Below, in pieces: positions 32,767-41,432 of a stretch of 64,000 nt of DNA. The translations under genes were made by a program, and so were the position numbers. Below the pieces are notes generated by a model that saw only the letters and a program-made list of their open reading frames with translations, made no database searches and was not told the DNA's origin. Position 1 is the stretch's first letter; every line of letters begins with the position of its first letter. Source of the DNA: Hyphomonadaceae bacterium UBA1849 (GTDB lineage: Bacteria > Pseudomonadota > Alphaproteobacteria > Caulobacterales > Hyphomonadaceae); contig DDIN01000007.1 in the NCBI GenBank assembly GCA_002338565.1, positions 5,780-69,779 of the forward strand. Reading direction: 5' to 3'.

Positions 32767-33999
32767 ATGGCCTCGGGAGCTACTCACTCCTCAAAATCCG
32801 GCGTCAAAAAGTCTGCGGCAATCAGACTGATCCGGCTTTCTGTGCCCGAGTCTGCAGCTTCATCCGCAGACATAAAGAAAACGATTGGGACTTACTCCAA
32901 ACGTTTTCTCGAAAATACCGTTAAAATTCCTTTCAAGTATCACGTTCTTGATTTCACCGCCTTCATGATCTCAGCTGACGGCCACGAAGACGAGCTTGAT
33001 GAATACGTCATATCGCTGCAAATGCGATTACGCGAGTTTCTGTTCGGTTCTGAAGAAGATGACACAGGCGAGATTGAGGTACTCAGTTTTGCTGGATCTA
33101 TGGATGAAATTCAGACGTTTCTGAAAGCCCCCACCGAAGAAGCGCGAAGAATTTCTGATGCTTTTCGTAACAAAGTAGAAGAGCTTAACAGAACGACAGA
33201 GACACCTTCATCTACCTGGCGATATAACTGGCATTCTGGAACGTCATCTAACGACCACCGATTCAGATTTCGCGGAATCTTGCAATGTAAGCAGCGAATA
33301 GTCATCGCACACGCTATTACTGCGATGGATATGTATGGCGCCCCGGGGTTTGATGACATCCACCTTGGAAAATTTCTCAAAGCCCGCGACCAGAATACCA
33401 TCGATTTTGAGATTACCGCGTTCAGACACGCCGTCGAAAGGGCGAAAGTTGCACGGGCATCCGGAACACCCCTCGTTCTGTTCACACCTGTAACGTACCG
33501 CACATTGATCGCGAAAGAAGCCCGCACAAAGTTCCTGGACGCGGTTCGCGAGGCGCCAGAGTGGATTGATGAACACGTCGGCATCATGGTATTTTGTGGC
33601 CCGAACTCCCCAAGCTTCGACGCCATACAGCGCTGCGCCACAGATTTTGGCGCCCATTTCCGATATATGGACTGGCAGATCAGCTCTACTGACATGAATG
33701 CGTCGCGCTTTATGAATAGCGGACTTCACACCGTCACGTTCGATATTCATGCAATCATCAATGATCGCCTCACCGAAATCGAAAATTTCGGCGCTCATAT
33801 ACCAGAGCTCAGAAAACTGAAAATCCGCGCAGCCATAACGGGCGTTAAAACCAGAGACGAACTCTTATCAGCATTGAAAACAGGCGTTTCCTTTGTATCC
33901 GGGCCATTTGTGACTACGGCATTGCGCGAACCACTTCACCCTCGGCAGATATCACCTGCGGATCTTCCATTGTCTGATCAGACATTGGAAGCAGCGTGA
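32767..33999 (+). CDS. Uncharacterised protein with degenerate EAL-like C-terminal domain
   Basis: 410 residues, no membrane segment. The C-terminal ~240 residues follow the outline of an EAL TIM barrel. RFRGILQCKQRIVIAHAIT lies where the substrate-strand YQPIV would be. The terminal AITGVKTRDELLSALKTGVS-FVSGPFVTTAL lies where EAL proteins have EGVET...GxxxxQGYxFxxPL. All catalytic signatures (ExLxR, DDF, KxD, the Glu of EGVET) are replaced, so diguanylate hydrolysis is unlikely; a binding or structural role is possible. The N-terminal 160 residues are unassigned. The EAL relation is my inference from pattern. AAAAGGA precedes the ATG. It overlaps the convergent phosphatase gene by 22 nt. Confidence 0.7.
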   Translation: MASGATHSSKSGVKKSAAIRLIRLSVPESAASSADIKKTIGTYSKRFLENTVKIPFKYHVLDFTAFMISADGHEDELDEYVISLQMRLREFLFGSEEDDTGEIEVLSFAGSMDEIQTFLKAPTEEARRISDAFRNKVEELNRTTETPSSTWRYNWHSGTSSNDHRFRFRGILQCKQRIVIAHAITAMDMYGAPGFDDIHLGKFLKARDQNTIDFEITAFRHAVERAKVARASGTPLVLFTPVTYRTLIAKEARTKFLDAVREAPEWIDEHVGIMVFCGPNSPSFDAIQRCATDFGAHFRYMDWQISSTDMNASRFMNSGLHTVTFDIHAIINDRLTEIENFGAHIPELRKLKIRAAITGVKTRDELLSALKTGVSFVSGPFVTTALREPLHPRQISPADLPLSDQTLEAA

Positions 34000-34751
34000 G
34001 GTCCGGCCGGTATCTGAAGGAATGTCGGCTCGCCGACTGGAGGCAGTGCGACAGCCGTTAAAGGGCCGCCATAACACGCACCGAGGTCAACATTGATCCG
34101 TCGGGCGCCATTATGCTCAACGATTTTCGTTTCCTCTACCGGGGTATGGCCATGAACGACAGTATAGCCAGCCAATTTGGGCCGTTTGGACCAGCGTGTG
34201 ACGTCGAAGAAACGTTTCGACCGTGTCCACAGATGCGGCTCCTGCCCGTCATCCGGAAACATGGCAGGCTCGACGCCCGCATGAACGAAGACAAACCGTC
34301 TGTCCTCAACAATGAAAATATCAGGCAAGCCGGACAACCAGCTCAAATGGTCCTTCGGCATGTTCAGCATAATCTCGTCGAGGTCTTCATCCCCCTGACG
34401 ATAGCTTTCCAGAGTATCGCGGCCGCCATTGCGCAGCCAGGATACAAGATAGGATGTATCTCCACCGAGCGCCTCAAGCATCATCTGCTCATGATTGCCC
34501 AGAATGGACTTCACGGTCAGCCAGTCAGTCTCTTCAGCTTTGGCCTCAAGCGCCCAGATCGCCTCGATCACACCTTTGGAGTTATTCCCCCGGTCGACGT
34601 AATCGCCCAGATGGACGATGCATGCCGACGCTCCGTTATGATGCGTAGCATGGTGATTGAAAATTTCCGTGTGAAGGGCACTCAGCCGATCGGCAAGTCC
34701 GTGAATGTCGCCAACTGCATAGAAAACAGTCGCGTCAAAAGTATCTGGCAT
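33978..34751 (-). CDS. PPP-family metallophosphatase
   Basis: 257 residues. The dinuclear-metal motifs of Ser/Thr (PPP) phosphatases are intact: GDIHG, GDYVDRG, GNHE, the later His in FVHAG, and VVHGHTPV. Related small bacterial enzymes hydrolyse phosphoproteins or diadenosine tetraphosphate; the substrate is not evident. The ATG at 34751 (MPDTFDATVFYAVGDIHG) fits homologues; an upstream ATG at 34832 gives 27 residues overlapping the DUF2256 gene in another frame. The convergent EAL-like gene overlaps its last 22 nt. Confidence 0.9.
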   Translation of the reverse strand: MPDTFDATVFYAVGDIHGLADRLSALHTEIFNHHATHHNGASACIVHLGDYVDRGNNSKGVIEAIWALEAKAEETDWLTVKSILGNHEQMMLEALGGDTSYLVSWLRNGGRDTLESYRQGDEDLDEIMLNMPKDHLSWLSGLPDIFIVEDRRFVFVHAGVEPAMFPDDGQEPHLWTRSKRFFDVTRWSKRPKLAGYTVVHGHTPVEETKIVEHNGARRINVDLGACYGGPLTAVALPPVGEPTFLQIPAGPHAASNV

Positions 34752-34801
34752 AGGGCAAAGGATCGTCTGAAAAATTTTGGAAAATGGACCGTAACACAAA
34801 G

Positions 34802-34945
34802 TCAGCGCACTGACTTCTTCTCGCGCCGACATTTTTCAGAACAATACACGACCTCATCCCAGACACGTTCCCACTTCTTGCGCCAACTGAATGGCCGGTC
34901 GCACACGGGGCAAATTTTCTCGGGCAGGTCTGATTTCTTGCGCAT
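34802..34945 (-). CDS. DUF2256 mini-protein
   Basis: Only 47 residues. The sequence MRKKSDLPEKICPVCDRPF, then SWRRKWERVWDEV and VYCSEKCRREK, matches the DUF2256 family, with CxxC and CxxxC pairs making a zinc-ribbon-like knuckle. Elsewhere such genes often accompany cryptochrome/photolyase genes; none is next to this one, where the neighbours are a phosphatase and rmuC. The ribosome-binding site is weak. The function is unknown. Confidence 0.85.
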   Translation of the reverse strand: MRKKSDLPEKICPVCDRPFSWRKKWERVWDEVVYCSEKCRREKKSVR

Positions 34946-35042
34946 GTGCTCAAACTGGGGTGAACCCCGTCCCGTTCAATAGTCGTTGATCGCCGAATAT
35001 GTTTATGTTTTGTTCTGAGAATTCGAATCCGGGTATGCTGAA

Positions 35043-36590
35043 ATGATGACAATGTCCGTAATTACCATCGGCGATGCGCAGTTTGATCTGCTGCATGTAG
35101 CGCTTTTCGCTGCCCTGTTTCTCAGCGGCCTTCTGATTTATTCACTCTGGCCGCACCGGAAGCGTGCGAATGAGAGCAATGAGAGCCTCAACCAGATGAA
35201 TGGCCGGTATGCCGCCCTGCTGACAGAGAATGCCACCAACCTCTCTCGCGTAAAATCGCTGGAAGAGACGCTGGAGCACGAGCGTAAACAGGCCGAAGTG
35301 CGCGCCGACTATGTCGAGCAGCAGCGCAAGACCTTGCAGGCGCGTCTGGAAGAGGCTGAAACCAAGCTCAGCCGCGAAGAAGCCCGCACCGAAGAGCGCG
35401 ACCGCGCGATGAAGGAAGAACGCGAACAGCTGACCGCGCTACGTCAGGAAGTTGAAGACCGCTTCAAAGAGATTGCACACTCTGCCCTCAAACAATCTCA
35501 GAGCCTGTTCCTCGAAACAGCTAACGAGACCTTCGGCAAGCAGAAGGAAGCGGCTGAGGGTAATATCAAATCCCTGATGAGCCCGATCCGTGAGGCTATT
35601 GGCAAATTCGAACAACGCGTGGAAGGCATGGAGAAAGTCCGCGCCGAAGATAAATCTGCGATTTTCGAGCAGGTCAAAAACATCGGCGAAATGCTGAACC
35701 GCAATCAGGCGGTTACGTCCAAGCTCGTCTCTGCCCTCTCCTCTCCGAAAGGCGGCGGTCGCTGGGGCGAGGAGAGCCTTCGCAATGTTATGGAAATGGC
35801 TGGTCTCTCAGAACATGCCGACTTCACCGAGCAAGATGGCAGCGGCGGCGACGGACTGCGCCCTGATGTGATCATCCGCATGCCGGGCGGCCGCGAAATC
35901 GTGGTCGACTCCAAAGTCAGCATTGATGACTTCCTGCAAGCCGCAGACGAGCCGGATGAGACACGTCGCAACACGTTCCTCGCTGCGCATGCCCGTAAGA
36001 TGAAAGACCATGTGAAGCGTCTCGCCAGTAAGGAATACTGGAAAGCCTTTGAAAGCCGCGTGGACTTTGTCGCCATGTATGTGCCGGGCGAGAACTTCTA
36101 TGCCGCAGCGCTTCAGGTGGAACGCGACCTGTTCGACTATGCGGCCCGCAACAAGGTCCTGATTGTCACGCCGTCAACCCTGATCGCGCTTGCCAAAGCC
36201 GTCGCCTATGGCTGGCGTCAGGAAGAAGCGGCGAAGAACGCGCTCGAAGCTGCCCAGATGGGCCGCGACCTCCATAAGCGTCTGGCAACCTTCACCAACC
36301 ATATGGAACGCGTCGGCACGAGCCTTGGCCGTTCAGTCAGCGCTTTCAACCAGATGACCGGTTCATACGAGCGTATGGTCATGCCACAGGCCCGCAAGTT
36401 CGAAACGCTGCAACTCAGCGATAGCGGCACCGAAATCAAAGATCTTACCCGTATCGAGGAATTCCCGTCGAACACAAATCCGGGTCAGTTCGAAGAACCT
36501 GATCTGACAACAGAAACTCCGGAAATCGCAACTGAGGACGAGTCTGATACCTCACCTCAATTGCCACTTGATAATGATCAGGAATATTGA
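35043..36590 (+). CDS. rmuC: DNA recombination protein RmuC
   Basis: 515 residues. One N-terminal membrane anchor (FDLLHVALFAALFLSGLLIYSLW), a ~130-residue coiled coil (about 45-170), and then the RmuC domain. The domain shows GGGRWGEESLRNVMEMAGL, GLRPDVIIRMPGGREIVVDSKVSIDDFL and VMYVPGE-like FVAMYVPGENFYAAAL. RmuC has a PD-(D/E)xK nuclease-like core and limits inversions at short repeats in E. coli. The C-terminal tail is acidic. It is followed 31 nt later by def and may head the def-fmt operon. Confidence 0.93.
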   Translation: MMTMSVITIGDAQFDLLHVALFAALFLSGLLIYSLWPHRKRANESNESLNQMNGRYAALLTENATNLSRVKSLEETLEHERKQAEVRADYVEQQRKTLQARLEEAETKLSREEARTEERDRAMKEEREQLTALRQEVEDRFKEIAHSALKQSQSLFLETANETFGKQKEAAEGNIKSLMSPIREAIGKFEQRVEGMEKVRAEDKSAIFEQVKNIGEMLNRNQAVTSKLVSALSSPKGGGRWGEESLRNVMEMAGLSEHADFTEQDGSGGDGLRPDVIIRMPGGREIVVDSKVSIDDFLQAADEPDETRRNTFLAAHARKMKDHVKRLASKEYWKAFESRVDFVAMYVPGENFYAAALQVERDLFDYAARNKVLIVTPSTLIALAKAVAYGWRQEEAAKNALEAAQMGRDLHKRLATFTNHMERVGTSLGRSVSAFNQMTGSYERMVMPQARKFETLQLSDSGTEIKDLTRIEEFPSNTNPGQFEEPDLTTETPEIATEDESDTSPQLPLDNDQEY

Positions 36591-36621
36591 CGAAACGGCG
36601 CTCTGACCATACTTACAAACC

Positions 36622-37146
36622 ATGGCTATTCGTGAAATTCTGACTATCCCAAACCCTATCCTCAAACAGGTCTCAACCCCTGTAGAAGGCGGCGTGACTG
36701 ATGAAATCCGCGCGCTGATGGATGATATGCTTGAAACCATGTACGCAGCGCCGGGCATCGGCCTTGCTGCAGTACAGATTGGTGTCCCCAAGCGCATCAT
36801 CGTAATGGATCTGGGCGGCCCGAATGACGAGAAGCAGCCAAAATACTTTGTGAATCCGGAAATCGTTGAAACGATTGAAGATACCCAGCCCTACGAAGAA
36901 GGCTGCCTTTCCGTGCCGGACTATTATGACGAAGTAGAGCGCCCTGCGCGCTGTCTCATCCGCTATCTCGACTATGATGGTAATCAGGTCGAAGAATGGG
37001 CGGAAGACCTCTATGCCGTCTGCATCCAGCACGAGATGGACCACCTTGAAGGCACGCTGTTCATCGATCACCTCTCACGTCTGCGCCGTCAGCGTGCCGT
37101 CGAGAAAGTGAAGAAGGCCAAACGCCAAAAAGAACGCGTCGCTTAA
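36622..37146 (+). CDS. def: Peptide deformylase
   Basis: 174 residues. Removes formyl from nascent N-terminal Met. All three motifs are present: I GIGLAAVQIGVP, II EEGCLSVPDYYDEVER (metal Cys), III QHEMDHLEGTLFIDHLS (two metal His and catalytic Glu). Functional partner of fmt, 197 nt downstream, with a 62-residue membrane-protein gene squeezed between. Confidence 0.97.
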   Translation: MAIREILTIPNPILKQVSTPVEGGVTDEIRALMDDMLETMYAAPGIGLAAVQIGVPKRIIVMDLGGPNDEKQPKYFVNPEIVETIEDTQPYEEGCLSVPDYYDEVERPARCLIRYLDYDGNQVEEWAEDLYAVCIQHEMDHLEGTLFIDHLSRLRRQRAVEKVKKAKRQKERVA

Positions 37147-37150
37147 GCAG

Positions 37151-37339
37151 GTGTCAGCCTGGAAACGCTGGTTGTTCGCGCTGCTCGGTTCTGCAGTGAT
37201 CTGCGCCATCGTGCTCGGCGTCTTCTTCATGGCTACCGAAATCGGCGAAAGCTCCGCACGCTCCACCTGTCTGGAAAATGACGGCGAGTGGGACTATACC
37301 GCTCGCGACTGCCAATTTTCTCTCCCGAAGGACCTCTGA
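37151..37339 (+). CDS. Small single-pass membrane protein between def and fmt
   Basis: 62 residues from GTG at 37151. A basic N terminus (MSAWKRW) is followed by one helix (LFALLGSAVICAIVLGVFFMA) and a short outward-facing tail with two Cys (STCLENDGEWDYTARDCQF) that could form a disulfide. It starts 4 nt after the def stop and ends 4 nt before the fmt start, so spacing strongly argues that it is translated. I do not recognise a family. Confidence 0.7.
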   Translation: MSAWKRWLFALLGSAVICAIVLGVFFMATEIGESSARSTCLENDGEWDYTARDCQFSLPKDL

Positions 37340-37343
37340 CCCT

Positions 37344-38273
37344 ATGCGCCTAGCCTTTATGGGATCGCCCGACTTCGCTGTACCGTCTCTGAAGGCGCTG
37401 ATTGCAGCAGGCAATGACATCGTCTGTGTGTATTCCCAGCCGCCTCGCCCTGCCGGTCGTGGGAAACAGCTGCGCAATACGCCGGTTCATGACGCGGCGC
37501 TGGACGCAGGCATTGAAGTCCGGCATCCCGCCTCTCTCAAATCTCAGGAAGAAAAAGACGCGTTTGCGGCCCTGAATCTGGATGCCGCGATTGTTGTCGC
37601 TTACGGGTTGATCCTCCCGAAAGCCGTGCTGGCTGCGCCGAAATATGGCTGCATCAATCTTCACGGCTCGCTTCTGCCACGCTGGCGCGGCGCAGCGCCT
37701 ATGCAGCGCGCGATTATGGCAGGCGATCTGGTGACAGGCGTACAGACCATGCAAATGGAAGCCGGTCTTGATACAGGCCCTGTCTATCTGACAGCAGAGA
37801 CGCCCATCACCCGAAAAGACACCGCAGGCTCGATCCATGATCGCCTCGCTGAACTTGGCGGACCGCTTCTGATCGAAACACTGGCGGGCCTCGATGCTGG
37901 TACGCTTCAGGCTGAACCTCAGGCCGAAGACGGCGTCACCTACGCGCACAAGCTCGGCCCTGAGGACACACGTATCGACTGGACCAAGCCTGCCGCAGAG
38001 ATTGATTGCCAGATACGCGGCCTCTCGCCCTTCCCCGGCGCATGGTTCGAGATCCAACAGAACGGCAAGCGTGTGCGCGTTAAAGCGCTCATGTCAGAGC
38101 TAACGGACGGTAAGGGCGATGCAGCCAGCGTGACCGATGACCAGCTGACGATTGCCTGCGGAGATGACTATGCAGTGCGCCTCACGCAAGTGCAGAAAGC
38201 TGGCAAGAGCGCCTGCAGCGCTGAGGACTTCCTGCGCGGAAATCCGCTTAAAGCTGGCGATGAGGTATTTTGA
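37344..38273 (+). CDS. fmt: Methionyl-tRNA formyltransferase
   Basis: 309 residues. N-terminal Rossmann domain with MRLAFMGSPDFAVPSL, the catalytic segment CINLHGSLLPRWRGAAPMQRAI (Asn and His) and MEAGLDTGPV. A C-terminal OB-like domain starts near RIDWTKPAAEIDCQIRGL. It formylates initiator Met-tRNA using 10-formyl-THF. The true start is the ATG at 37344; an in-frame upstream codon at 37278 lies in the small membrane gene. The TGA stop overlaps the next ATG by one base. Confidence 0.97.
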   Translation: MRLAFMGSPDFAVPSLKALIAAGNDIVCVYSQPPRPAGRGKQLRNTPVHDAALDAGIEVRHPASLKSQEEKDAFAALNLDAAIVVAYGLILPKAVLAAPKYGCINLHGSLLPRWRGAAPMQRAIMAGDLVTGVQTMQMEAGLDTGPVYLTAETPITRKDTAGSIHDRLAELGGPLLIETLAGLDAGTLQAEPQAEDGVTYAHKLGPEDTRIDWTKPAAEIDCQIRGLSPFPGAWFEIQQNGKRVRVKALMSELTDGKGDAASVTDDQLTIACGDDYAVRLTQVQKAGKSACSAEDFLRGNPLKAGDEVF

Positions 38274-38776
38274 TGAGCGAAGATATCACACTACGTCTGG
38301 CCAGCGAGGCCGACCTTTCGGCGATTAAAAACCTGAACGACCTTGCCTTCGGGCAGGACGATGAAGGCCTGATCGTCGAGCGTCTTTACGAAAATGACGA
38401 AGCCCTTCTCGCATTGGTCGCGGAGCGTGATGGTGCGATCGTCGGGCATATCCAGTTCTTCCCGATCGATACCTCCGGCATGCTGCCTGCGAAATTCGCA
38501 GGGCTCGGCCCGATGTCTGTCCATCCGGACTTTCAGGGCACAGGCCTTGGCGGAGAGCTGATCGGTGCTGGCCTGAAAGAGGTCAAAGCCCTCGGCTTTC
38601 AGAAAGTGTTCGTGCTGGGTCATGCCGAATACTATCCGCGCTTTGGTTTTTCCGTGGACGAAACCGCAGGCATGGCAGCGCCATGGGGCGGACCGCATTT
38701 CATGGCAATCGAGCTCGATCCGGGTAGCCCGCCACTTGCCGAGCTCCACTATCCGTCTGCATTCTTCGAGGGTTAG
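38273..38776 (+). CDS. GNAT family N-acetyltransferase (YhbS-like)
   Basis: 167 residues. ITLRLASEADLSAIKNLND begins the fold; the acetyl-CoA loop is LGPMSVHPDFQGTGLGGELIGAGL and VLGHAEYYPRFGF is the characteristic YhbS-type C-terminal motif. The substrate is unknown. The ATG at 38273 shares its A with the fmt TGA stop (TGATG), implying coupled translation. Confidence 0.9.
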   Translation: MSEDITLRLASEADLSAIKNLNDLAFGQDDEGLIVERLYENDEALLALVAERDGAIVGHIQFFPIDTSGMLPAKFAGLGPMSVHPDFQGTGLGGELIGAGLKEVKALGFQKVFVLGHAEYYPRFGFSVDETAGMAAPWGGPHFMAIELDPGSPPLAELHYPSAFFEG

Positions 38777-38796
38777 ATCTATGCTCGACGTTTGCG

Positions 38797-38868
38797 CTCG
38801 TCCCTGCGCAGGCAGGGAACTCGAACACTACAACCAGTTTCCCGCCTTCGCGGGAATAAGCGAAGGTA
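38797..38868. repeat. Dispersed palindromic repeat, family B, copy 1
   Basis: Between a GNAT gene and truA lie TCCCTGCGCAGGCAGGGA and, 26 nt on, TTCCCGCCTTCGCGGGAA (38839-38856) followed by ATAAGCGAAG. The second motif recurs inverted near 56643-56660, where it is again paired with a TCCCTGC...GCAGG...ATGAGCGAAG block. It is a short interspersed palindromic unit of the REP kind. Confidence 0.7.
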
Positions 38869-38874
38869 CATCGC

Positions 38875-39612
38875 ATGCCGCGCTATAAACTCACCATCGA
38901 ATATGACGGACGGCCTTATGCAGGCTGGCAACGTCAACCGGACCAACCGAGCGTTCAGCAGGCATTGGAAGATGCTGCCGCGAAGGTAAACGGCACGCCG
39001 GTACAGGTTCAGGGCGCAGGCCGCACGGATTCAGGCGTTCATGCTACCGGGCAAGTCGCACATATCGACATGCAAAAGGACATGCCAGCCGAGAAGGTTA
39101 TGGATGCCATCAATTTTCACCTGAAGCCTAACCCTGTCTCCATTCTGAAATCGATCGAAGTGGACGAGGACTTCCACGCGCGTTTCAGCGCGAAGGAACG
39201 GTTCTATCTCTACCGGATTTCAAACCGCCGCGCGCCGCTGACACTGGATAGAGGCTTTTCATGGCGGGTTGGTGCAAAGCTCGACGCCGATGCCATGCAT
39301 GCTGCGGCGCAGGCGCTTGTCGGCACGCACGACTTCACGACATTTCGCGACAGCCAGTGCCAGGCCGAAAGCCCGGTGAAGTCTCTCAATGCTATTTCAG
39401 TCACCCGTCTTGGCGAAGAAGTCCATGTGCGCTGCCGCGCCCTCTCCTTCCTACACCGTCAGGTCCGCTCTATGGTCGGTACGCTGGTCGAAGTGGGACG
39501 CGGCAAGGAAGATGTCCGCTCGGTGGGCAAAGTGCTCGCTGCCGCAGATCGCGCGCAATGTGGACCTGTCGCCCCGCCCGATGGCCTGCACCTCACACGC
39601 GTGGATTACTGA
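38875..39612 (+). CDS. truA: tRNA pseudouridine(38-40) synthase TruA
   Basis: 245 residues. MPRYKLTIEYDGRPYAGWQRQ, the catalytic AGRTDSGVHATGQVAH with its Asp, and LHRQVRSMVGTLVEVGRG define TruA, which modifies the anticodon arm of many tRNAs. fmt-truA-dapE proximity is typical of alphaproteobacteria. Preceded by a palindromic repeat rather than a clear promoter. Its last 7 nt overlap the convergent gene. Confidence 0.97.
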   Translation: MPRYKLTIEYDGRPYAGWQRQPDQPSVQQALEDAAAKVNGTPVQVQGAGRTDSGVHATGQVAHIDMQKDMPAEKVMDAINFHLKPNPVSILKSIEVDEDFHARFSAKERFYLYRISNRRAPLTLDRGFSWRVGAKLDADAMHAAAQALVGTHDFTTFRDSQCQAESPVKSLNAISVTRLGEEVHVRCRALSFLHRQVRSMVGTLVEVGRGKEDVRSVGKVLAAADRAQCGPVAPPDGLHLTRVDY

Positions 39613-40127
39613 TCATCACTGCAGATCAGGTCTGCCAGTTCAACACCCTCAACGTTGAGGACAATATTCCAGGCGGCAAGGCTGTCAGCATCTGTCATGT
39701 CCAGCATGGTAGAGAAGAGATGCACATAGTCCGCGCCTTCCTCGCCGCTCGTTTCAACGAGCAAATGCGTCATGCCAGACTGGCTCTCGGTTGCCTCGGA
39801 ACGCCCCATCAGAACTGAGATATCATCCCGCTCGCAGGCTTTACGCGAAGCTGAGGTCAGGTTGAGTTCGTCGATTGTGCTGCCGTGATAAACGCCAAAC
39901 ACCTCGACAGGATTGGCAGGCGCAGAGATACCATCCAGGACCTGGTAAATAACGAAATCGCGGAAATGATAGGAGTTCACACGCCAGCCGACAGGCATCT
40001 GCCCGGCAAATGCGTCATTGCCCACCCTCTGCAAAGCAGGGGCGCTCTGGTTCGCCTGAGCCGCACTCATTCCGGTCAGGAGAAGTGCCGCCACACAGGC
40101 TGAAGATATGATTTTTGAGACCTTCAT
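39606..40127 (-). CDS. Periplasmic protein of unknown function
   Basis: 173 residues. A clear Sec signal peptide (MKVSKIISSACVAALLLTG, cleavage after AQA) precedes a ~150-residue beta-rich domain with two Cys (KACERDD and LICSDDQ) that could pair in the periplasm. No family recognised. The ATG at 40127 is used; a TTG two codons upstream is possible. Its end overlaps truA by 7 nt tail-to-tail. Confidence 0.72.
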   Translation of the reverse strand: MKVSKIISSACVAALLLTGMSAAQANQSAPALQRVGNDAFAGQMPVGWRVNSYHFRDFVIYQVLDGISAPANPVEVFGVYHGSTIDELNLTSASRKACERDDISVLMGRSEATESQSGMTHLLVETSGEEGADYVHLFSTMLDMTDADSLAAWNIVLNVEGVELADLICSDDQ

Positions 40128-40249
40128 TACCAAATAGAATCCCCGCGTCGGCGTATTCTACTTCAAACAGAGATAGTCAGGAAACCAGATTCAACAGTTA
40201 CGGGTAGATTTGACGCAAGGGAAAGAAACCGGAACGAGTAACCACAGTC

Positions 40250-40277
40250 TTCAGGGCGGCCGAATTCCCGCCCTGAA
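40250..40277 (-). terminator. Hairpin after dapE
   Basis: TTCAGGGCGG (40250-40259) and CCGCCCTGAA (40268-40277) are exact reverse complements around an eight-base loop. It lies 9 nt downstream of the dapE stop on the minus strand. There is no run of T after it, so it is either a weak terminator or a 3'-end stabilising structure of the long dapE operon. Confidence 0.5.
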
Positions 40278-40286
40278 CTCTTATTA

Positions 40287-41432
40287 CTACCCGAAATAAC
40301 GGGCCAGAATGCCAGTATAGATATCGGCGAGCTGTTCCAGTTCGGAGACTTCGGTGAACTCGTCCACCTTGTGCGCGGTATCATTTTTGAGACCGAGTTC
40401 GGCCACTGGACAATAATCCTTGATAAAGCGCGCATCAGACGTACCGCCGCCCGTGGTGAGCGCCGCTTCTACGCCGGTGACGTCCTTCACCGCATCCACA
40501 ATCATGGAGGTAAAATCGCTCGGCTGGGTGTAAAAGCTCTCGCCGGTGACTTTGAGGTCCAGATCAATCTCGCAGCCGATTGTTTTGCTTTCGACGGCGA
40601 GACGGGTGATCTCGTCTTTCAGTGCCTGACCGGTATGGTTTGTGTTGAAGCGAATGTTGAACTTCGCCTCGGCGCGCGCTGCGATCACATTGTGCGCAAT
40701 GTTGCCCACATCCACGCTGGTGATTTCGAGATTCGTCGGCTGGAAGCCCGGCGCACCATCATCCAGATGCCAGCTTTCCAGCTTATGCAGGAATTTCAGG
40801 AGCGCGGGCACAGGGTTTGCCGCCTTGTCCGGATAGGCAACATGGCCTTGCTTGCCAGTCACAATGACTTTCGCATTCAGGCTGCCACGACGGCCATTTT
40901 TAATGACATCGCCGAGCGTTTGTTCTGAAGTTGGCTCACCGACAAGACAGTGCGACAGCGTCTCGCCGTCCGCCTCAATGGCTTTCAAAAGCTTGATCGT
41001 ACCATTGACTGCCGGGCCTTCCTCATCGCCTGTGATCAGGAATGAGATAGAGCCCTTCGGCTTGCCATGCGCTTCAAGATGACGGGCTACCGCGGTGACG
41101 AATGCAGCGATCTGGGATTTCATATCCACCGCGCCGCGCGCGATCAGCTTGCCATCGCGGACTTCTGCGCCAAACGGGTCAACGCTCCACGCGGCGGAAT
41201 CGCCAACCGGCACAACATCCGTATGCCCTGCAAAGCAGAAGTTCGGTTCTTCCGTACCGAGACGCGCATAGAGATTGTCGACATCTTCAAACTGATAGCG
41301 TTTGCAGTCGAACCCGAGCGATTTGAGCGCGTCTTCCAGCACGCCAAGCGCGCCCGCATCTTCCGGTGTGACAGAAGCACACCGGATCAGGCTTTGCGTC
41401 AGGCCAAGCGGGCTGGAGGTCAGGTTAGTCAC
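40287..41432 (-). CDS. dapE: Succinyl-diaminopimelate desuccinylase
   Basis: 381 residues, M20 metallopeptidase fold. The metal-site motifs FAGHTDVVPVGD and LITGDEEGPAVNGT, then the dimerisation domain and LTTGGGTSDARFI, are clear. It yields LL-diaminopimelate for lysine and peptidoglycan. It starts with GTG at 41432 inside the dapD end (8-nt overlap), so the two consecutive pathway steps are translationally linked. Confidence 0.97.
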   Translation of the reverse strand: MTNLTSSPLGLTQSLIRCASVTPEDAGALGVLEDALKSLGFDCKRYQFEDVDNLYARLGTEEPNFCFAGHTDVVPVGDSAAWSVDPFGAEVRDGKLIARGAVDMKSQIAAFVTAVARHLEAHGKPKGSISFLITGDEEGPAVNGTIKLLKAIEADGETLSHCLVGEPTSEQTLGDVIKNGRRGSLNAKVIVTGKQGHVAYPDKAANPVPALLKFLHKLESWHLDDGAPGFQPTNLEITSVDVGNIAHNVIAARAEAKFNIRFNTNHTGQALKDEITRLAVESKTIGCEIDLDLKVTGESFYTQPSDFTSMIVDAVKDVTGVEAALTTGGGTSDARFIKDYCPVAELGLKNDTAHKVDEFTEVSELEQLADIYTGILARYFG

